From: Ahrensia kielensis DSM 5890
GTDB taxonomy: Bacteria > Pseudomonadota > Alphaproteobacteria > Rhizobiales > Rhizobiaceae
DNA length: 64,000 nt
Assembly: GCF_000374465.1 (NCBI RefSeq)
Contig: NZ_KB894528.1
Span: 423,127 to 487,126 of the forward strand
Direction: 5' to 3'
Shown here: piece by piece, positions 59,477-64,000 of the stretch
Numbering within the stretch: position 1 is the stretch's first letter
Layout of the letters: each line of letters starts with the position of its first letter
Position numbers and translations under genes: made by a program
Notes under the pieces: generated by a model
Databases searched by the model: none
Told to the model about the DNA's origin: nothing
What the model saw: the letters and a program-made list of their open reading frames with translations, nothing else

Positions 59477-60781
59477 ATGCGTAAGCCGGAATTTGCCGAA
59501 AAATTATATATCGACTTTGACAGTTTTTTTGCCAGCGTTGAGCAGCATTTAAACCCTGAACTGCGCGGGCGGCCCGTCGGGGTGATTCCGCTCGATTCGG
59601 ATTATTCAGGCTGTATTGCGGCCAGCTATGAGGCCAAAAAGTTCGGCGTTAAAACCGGAACGTCGATGAAAGACGCGCGCGAAATGTGCCCCGGTATTCG
59701 CTTTGTCGTTGCGCGGCACGACATTTATGTGCGGCTGCATCACCGTATTGTGGCGGCGGTGGAAAACTGCGTGCCTGTCAGCAAAACGCGCTCCATTGAT
59801 GAGATGGTCTGCAATCTCATGCTGTCTGAAAGCCGCGATGCTGCCGGACTTGCCGCCCGCATCAAACAGCGTGTTGAGGCTGAAATCGGGCAGGGGCTGC
59901 CCTGTTCAATTGGCGTTGCGCCCACCGAACTTCTTGCCAAAATCGCCGCTGAAATGAATAAGCCGAACGGCTTTGTCGTGTTTGAACCGGCTGATCTGCC
60001 AGGCCGCCTGTTTGAACTGGATTTGCGCGATCTGCCCGGTATTTCATCGGGCATTGAGCGGCGTTTGCATCAATCGGGCATTATGGATGTGAAGCAGCTT
60101 TGGGCGCTGGACGCTAAACATATGCGCGCCATTTGGGGCAATGTGGAAGGCGAGCGATTCTGGGCGTCCTTGCATGGTTATGAAACCATTCGCGAAGAGA
60201 CGAAGCGGCGCATGTTTGGCCATGGCCGTATTTTACCGCGCGATTGGCGCTCGCCGCAACGTGCGTTCACCTGCGCCCGAATGCTGATGACCAGCGCTGC
60301 GCGAAGGTTGCGGCGCGAAAATTTCAGAGCGTGCAATTTAAGCTATGGTTTGCGCGGCCTTGAGCGGCAAAAATGGTCCGCTGATATACGTTTTACGGCG
60401 GCGCGGGATGATGCAACATTTTTGCATGCGATGCAGGCGCTGCACCGCCGTTTTGAGGCAGAGCGTCCGTTTAATAAAATCAGGTCGGTAAGCGTGACGC
60501 TTCACGGTCTTGTTGCGCCAGAACATCAGGGAGGCGCGGGGTTCATGGAGGATCTTTTTGATACGCAAAGCGACATTAAAACCCATGGAAAATGGGAGGC
60601 TGCCAGCGACACAATGGATGCTTTGCGGGATCGCTTCGGCGCAAAAGCGCTAACGCTTGGCCCCGTTGATCAAATGCCGGGCGGCTATGTGGGCGGCAAA
60701 ATCGCCTTTAACCGAATACCGGATATGCGTGATTTTAACGAAAATATTGAGGAAAGCAGCCGCGCGATCATCCGTTCCTAG
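59477..60781 (+). CDS. Y-family DNA polymerase, accessory DinB-like paralogue under LexA control
   Basis: A 434-residue translesion polymerase. Catalytic acids Asp13 and Asp15 (LYIDFDSFFASVEQH) and Asp108-Glu109 (TRSIDEM) are present, as is the steric gate Phe18. It is therefore an active polymerase, not the catalytically dead ImuB. The sequence RPVGVIPLDSDYSGCIAASYEAKKFGVKTGTSMKDAREMCPGIRFVVARHD differs clearly from the DinB encoded at 36932-38239. Database entries often mislabel this group as type VI secretion ImpB. The C-terminus lacks an obvious beta-clamp motif. The ATG at 59477 follows GAGG; the frame opens upstream at a TTG, but this would place the LexA box inside the gene. Confidence 0.88.
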   Translation: MRKPEFAEKLYIDFDSFFASVEQHLNPELRGRPVGVIPLDSDYSGCIAASYEAKKFGVKTGTSMKDAREMCPGIRFVVARHDIYVRLHHRIVAAVENCVPVSKTRSIDEMVCNLMLSESRDAAGLAARIKQRVEAEIGQGLPCSIGVAPTELLAKIAAEMNKPNGFVVFEPADLPGRLFELDLRDLPGISSGIERRLHQSGIMDVKQLWALDAKHMRAIWGNVEGERFWASLHGYETIREETKRRMFGHGRILPRDWRSPQRAFTCARMLMTSAARRLRRENFRACNLSYGLRGLERQKWSADIRFTAARDDATFLHAMQALHRRFEAERPFNKIRSVSVTLHGLVAPEHQGGAGFMEDLFDTQSDIKTHGKWEAASDTMDALRDRFGAKALTLGPVDQMPGGYVGGKIAFNRIPDMRDFNENIEESSRAIIRS

Positions 60782-60899
60782 CTTTTCGCATGGAAGATAA
60801 GCCACAAACCGATAGAAACACTTGTATCGGCATAGCCCTTCGATTATCCAACCCACAGAGTAAAAAGCGACTTTTTCGCAAAGCTTAAATGGAAGACCA

Positions 60900-62399
60900 A
60901 TGAACGCTCTTGTAGATACACGCACGACCGAAGCAAAACGCCTGATCCCTGGTGCCACTGGCGACTGGGAATTGATTATCGGTTTGGAAATTCATGCGCA
61001 GGTGACATCACAGTCAAAGCTGTTTTCCGGTTCTTCCACGCAGTTTGGTTCTGAGCCAAATGCCAATGTGTCATTGGTTGACGCAGCAATGCCGGGCATG
61101 TTGCCAGTCATCAACGAAGAGTGCGTGGCGCAGGCTGTACGCACGGGCCTTGGCCTTAAAGCGCAAATCAACAAGAAATCGGTTTTTGACCGCAAAAACT
61201 ATTTTTACCCAGATTTGCCGCAAGGCTATCAGATTTCACAGTTCCAGCAGCCAATCGTTGGCGAAGGCGTTGTGCATATTTCTGTCGGTCCAGACAAAAA
61301 AGGTAATTTCGAAGACGTCGAAATCGGCATCGAGCGTCTGCACCTTGAGCAGGATGCGGGCAAATCAATGCACGATCAGCATCCAACCATGTCCTATGTG
61401 GATTTGAACCGTTCGGGCGTCGCCCTCATGGAGATCGTGTCAAAGCCTGACATGCGCTCATCTGATGAAGCAAAAGCCTATGTGACGAAAATCCGCCAGA
61501 TCGTGCGCTACCTTGGCACATGTGATGGCAATATGGATGAAGGTTCCATGCGCGCAGATGTGAACGTGTCTGTGCGCCGTCCGGGCGAAGATTTCGGCAC
61601 ACGCTGCGAGATCAAGAACGTTAACTCTATCCGCTTTATGGGCCAAGCAATTGAGTATGAGGCACGCCGCCAAATCGCCATTTTGGAAGATGGTGGATCG
61701 ATTGATCAGGAAACGCGTCTGTTCGATCCGGTAAAGGGCGAAACACGCTCTATGCGCTCAAAAGAAGAAGCGCATGATTATCGCTATTTCCCAGATCCAG
61801 ATTTGCTGCCGCTTGAGTTTGACGATGCTTATATCGAAGCACTGAAAGCAGATTTGCCGGAGTTGCCAGACGAAAAACGTGCGCGCTTTATCGAATCTGG
61901 CCTGTCAGCCTATGATGCAAATGTGCTTATTTCAGAAAAAGCGATTGCTGATTATTTCGAAAAAGTGGCAGAAGGCCGCGACGCAAAACAGGCTGCAAAC
62001 TGGGTGATCAATGATCTTCTGGGCGCGTTAAACAAAGCCGGACAGGACATTGTAACAACGTCCGTTACGCCGCAGCAGCTTGGCACAATCCTTGATCTCA
62101 TCAAGGAAGGCACGATCTCAGGTAAAATTGCAAAAGATCTGTTCGAAATCATCTTCGAAGAAGGCGGCGACCCTGCCAAAATCGTTGAAGAGCGGGGCAT
62201 GAAGCAGGTCACAGACACCAGCGCGATTGAAGCCGCTGTCGATGAAATCATTGCTGCCAACCCTGAAAAAGTTGAGCAAGTTAAAGAAAAACCGGCACTG
62301 GCTGGCTGGTTTGTTGGGCAGGTGATGAAGTCCACCGGCGGTAAGGCCAATCCACAAGCCGTTCAGCAATTGGTTAAATCTAAACTTGGCGTTGAATAA
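60900..62399 (+). CDS. gatB: Asp-tRNA(Asn)/Glu-tRNA(Gln) amidotransferase subunit B
   Basis: A 499-residue kinase-like subunit that activates the tRNA-bound carboxylate. The family start [24 protein letters not shown], the core [25 protein letters not shown] and [16 protein letters not shown], and the C-terminal helical tRNA-binding domain with the YqeY-like tail are present. Length is typical. It is normally beside gatA; here two genes intervene, so it must have its own promoter in the 118-base gap or depend on the polymerase gene's transcript. Confidence 0.97.
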   Translation: MNALVDTRTTEAKRLIPGATGDWELIIGLEIHAQVTSQSKLFSGSSTQFGSEPNANVSLVDAAMPGMLPVINEECVAQAVRTGLGLKAQINKKSVFDRKNYFYPDLPQGYQISQFQQPIVGEGVVHISVGPDKKGNFEDVEIGIERLHLEQDAGKSMHDQHPTMSYVDLNRSGVALMEIVSKPDMRSSDEAKAYVTKIRQIVRYLGTCDGNMDEGSMRADVNVSVRRPGEDFGTRCEIKNVNSIRFMGQAIEYEARRQIAILEDGGSIDQETRLFDPVKGETRSMRSKEEAHDYRYFPDPDLLPLEFDDAYIEALKADLPELPDEKRARFIESGLSAYDANVLISEKAIADYFEKVAEGRDAKQAANWVINDLLGALNKAGQDIVTTSVTPQQLGTILDLIKEGTISGKIAKDLFEIIFEEGGDPAKIVEERGMKQVTDTSAIEAAVDEIIAANPEKVEQVKEKPALAGWFVGQVMKSTGGKANPQAVQQLVKSKLGVE

Positions 62400-62409
62400 T
62401 TATGATTAA

Positions 62410-62435
62410 GCGCGGTCGCTATTGGGCGGCCGCGC
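62410..62435 (+). terminator. Hairpin after gatB, possible terminator
   Basis: A G/C-rich 10-bp stem with one G-U pair (62410-62419 with 62426-62435) follows the gatB stop by ten bases. Only a weak T-rich stretch follows, so termination may be partial. Confidence 0.5.
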
Positions 62436-62525
62436 ACGCTTGTTGATTCCGTTGTAAATTCTGTTACTTGTATAAGCTGTTCAAATCGTGGAATATTACA
62501 CGAATACTATAGGAGAACAGTAATT

Positions 62526-63014
62526 ATGTGGGTCCGCTCGGCTTCACAACAAGATTTAGAAATCGTCTCAAACATGCTCACCGAAACGTGGCATGATACA
62601 TATGATCAGATTTATGGCCGCGAAAAAGTGGCCGAACTCACCTCACAATGGCACTCGGTTCCAGCGCTTAAACAACGCCTGAATAAGCCGCGGTCAGAAT
62701 TCATTATTTGTGATGATGGCGCCGAAATCGGCGCTATGGCTTATGCCTCACAAATTGATAATGAAACAACCATGCTTCACCAGCTTTATGTGCGTCCATC
62801 GACACAGGGGCAGGGTCTCGGTGAAAAACTTCTGATTGAGGTTGAGGCCTGTTTTCCTGATGTGCGCAAAATTCGGCTGGAAGTCGAAGAAGCCAATGAT
62901 CGTGCCATGAAATTTTATGAGCGCAATGGCTTTAAAAAGGTCGGCACATCACCCGATTGCGGCGTTAAAGGCTCCGGTATTCCGGCTGTCATCATGGAAA
63001 AAGTTATCTGGTAA
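62526..63014 (+). CDS. GNAT-family N-acetyltransferase
   Basis: A 162-residue acetyltransferase. Motif A is LHQLYVRPSTQGQGLGEKLLIEVEACFPDVRKIRLEVEEAN, with the acetyl-CoA loop QGQGLG, and motif B is DRAMKFYERNGFKKVG. The protein begins MWVRSASQQDLEIVSNMLTETWHDTYDQIYG, a layout common in GNAT proteins found downstream of gatB in Hyphomicrobiales. Substrate unknown. AGGAGA precedes the ATG. Confidence 0.87.
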   Translation: MWVRSASQQDLEIVSNMLTETWHDTYDQIYGREKVAELTSQWHSVPALKQRLNKPRSEFIICDDGAEIGAMAYASQIDNETTMLHQLYVRPSTQGQGLGEKLLIEVEACFPDVRKIRLEVEEANDRAMKFYERNGFKKVGTSPDCGVKGSGIPAVIMEKVIW

Positions 63015-63037
63015 ATGCAGATTGTGCGCAGATGGGA

Positions 63038-63460
63038 TTAGTTTTCCATCTGCGCCACACCTTGTTCATCGTAGAATTGAACAGGTGAACACTCGATAAG
63101 GTAATCGCGCTCATTGCGGTCGCATATGTGCAGGGCAGTTGCTTGTGCAGCAGCTTTTGAGGGTAGGCCGCAGACAACTTCGTGCCAATGCGGGCCTTCG
63201 CTGTGTTGAACAAAAATATCCACGCTCCAACCTGCCGGATAACACCAATTCGTTTTGATGCAATCTTCTGCCAATGCGCCTGATTCCATGCATTGGTCGG
63301 TGGCTTTGCCAAACGCTTCTTCCATTGTTACACCTGTTGCCACACCGCTGCCCTGTTCAGGTGCTTGAACAAAGGCAATACCGCGCGGGCCATCTTGAGC
63401 CATAGCGGGCATGGCTATCAGAATTGATGAGAGAGTAAGCGCTATGCGTAATCGGATCAT
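63038..63460 (-). CDS. Secreted cysteine-rich protein (DUF4189-like)
   Basis: A 140-residue protein with a clear signal peptide (MIRLRIAL, hydrophobic core, cleavage after AMA at residue 21). The mature protein has six cysteines (DQCME, EDCIK, NWCYP, VVCGL, HICDR, IECSP), probably three disulfides. The GIAFVQAP...ATGVTMEEAFGKATDQC pattern recalls the DUF4189 family of small secreted proteins, but I am not sure. It is convergent with the GNAT gene and divergent from the NDUFA12-like gene, which lies 232 bases away. Confidence 0.7.
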   Translation of the reverse strand: MIRLRIALTLSSILIAMPAMAQDGPRGIAFVQAPEQGSGVATGVTMEEAFGKATDQCMESGALAEDCIKTNWCYPAGWSVDIFVQHSEGPHWHEVVCGLPSKAAAQATALHICDRNERDYLIECSPVQFYDEQGVAQMEN

Positions 63461-63692
63461 TTCAGTTTCCTCGCTCGTATACTGTGGTTAATATATACCA
63501 TCTCAAACGATGGTGAGATTCAATACTTTTGCTGAGTTGGCTTGAGGTGCAAGAAATTTGACGTTCGTGCACGGCCACGCCGAAATTACACAAGGCCAAT
63601 TGCCTGAATTTAAGGGTGTATACCCATTGTTGCCTTGCATTTGCAGCAAACCAAAGCCATAAGCGGACATATAACGGAATGTGGATTGACCT

Positions 63693-64000
63693 ATGAAAAA
63701 TTTCTTTTTGCAGTTCTTCACTTGGTGGAACGGACAGACGCTTGGAACACGCTTGTGGACTTGGCGCACGGGCACCAAAGTTGGCGAAGATGAAATGGGC
63801 AATATCTACTATGAAGGCGGCAAGGATGTAGATGGCTACACACGCCGCTGGGTGATCTATGCTGGCGAAGCAGAAGGTTCTGCGGTTGGTTCTGGTTGGC
63901 ATGGTTGGCTGCATCACCGTGTTGATACACCGCCGTCTGAAGAAGATTACAAGCCGCATGCTTGGCAAAAAGAACACCAGCCTAATTTGACGGGCACTGT
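63693..64000 (+). CDS. NDUFA12-like NADH:ubiquinone oxidoreductase subunit, N-terminal part
   Basis: An open frame from ATG 63693 to the window end, about 102 codons. The sequence MKNFFLQFFTWWNGQTLGTRLWTWRTGTKVGEDEMGNIYYEGG, then RRWVIYAGEAEGSAVGSGWHGWLHHRVDTPP and HAWQKEHQPNLTGT, is the B17.2/NDUFA12 family, an accessory subunit shared by mitochondrial and alphaproteobacterial complex I. It continues beyond the window. It is encoded far from the nuo operon, as usual in this group. Confidence 0.93.
   Translation, partial: MKNFFLQFFTWWNGQTLGTRLWTWRTGTKVGEDEMGNIYYEGGKDVDGYTRRWVIYAGEAEGSAVGSGWHGWLHHRVDTPPSEEDYKPHAWQKEHQPNLTGT

Noticed and set aside
59477-60781. Label type VI secretion protein ImpB
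   Set aside because: The protein has Y-family polymerase catalytic residues; the label stems from the old ImpB/UmuC name and not from secretion.

Overview
The window is a chromosomal segment of an alphaproteobacterium, most likely of the order Hyphomicrobiales (Rhizobiales), with moderate G+C. The evidence is the gene order (clpA, lon, hup, tRNA-Val, tRNA-Asp, nuoA-N, birA, rnj, methylmalonyl-CoA epimerase, a DUF1467-type protein, proS, lolCD, dnaE; then dinB, divK, pleD, rpmG, rnr, topA, dprA, plsY, pyrCB; then gatCAB and an NDUFA12-like gene), a short bacterial ProRS without an editing insertion, DivK/PleD cell-cycle regulators, and GAAC-N7-GAAC LexA boxes. I cannot name the genus from sequence alone.

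Layout. 1-5.6 kb: the end of clpA, azlCD, lon, hup and an HD-domain hydrolase, with clear hairpin terminators. 5.8-6.1 kb: two tRNA genes. 6.4-23.2 kb: the complete complex I operon nuoA-N with birA attached. It carries two extra small envelope-protein genes, a secreted protein between nuoC and nuoD and a lipoprotein between nuoF and nuoG, and NuoE has a long Lys/Ala-rich tail. 23.2-29.3 kb: RNase J, methylmalonyl-CoA epimerase, a small membrane protein, ProRS and the LolCD lipoprotein exporter. 29.4-33.4 kb: a perfect LexA box, a 28-residue membrane peptide, a strongly folded leader and dnaE. 33.3-36.4 kb: an arsenic operon arsR-arsC-acr3-arsC-arsH on the minus strand. 36.4-40.4 kb: YaiI-like protein, DinB and a DUF3572-type protein, divergent from divK-pleD.

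40.4-52 kb: mostly minus-strand housekeeping genes (GNAT, rpmG, NUDIX, DUF983, rnr, topA; dprA, plsY, a dihydroorotase homologue with altered metal ligands, pyrB), with REP-like palindromes beside rpmG and pyrB. 52.3-56 kb: an AidB-like acyl-CoA dehydrogenase, an auxin-efflux-carrier-type transporter and two uncharacterised membrane proteins. 55.9-62.4 kb: ruvX divergent from gatCA. A DnaQ-like exonuclease with a BRCT domain and a LexA-boxed Y-family DNA polymerase lie between gatA and gatB. 62.5-64 kb: a GNAT protein, a cysteine-rich secreted protein and the start of an NDUFA12-like complex I accessory subunit.

The most interesting observation is a DNA-damage theme spread through the window. 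One perfect SOS box precedes a tiny membrane protein that resembles, in size and regulation, the SidA-type division inhibitors of Caulobacter. A second overlaps the predicted promoter of the accessory Y-family polymerase. DinB, an AidB homologue, RuvX, DprA and the replicative polymerase gene lie nearby. No CRISPR array, insertion sequence, prophage or rRNA gene was seen.
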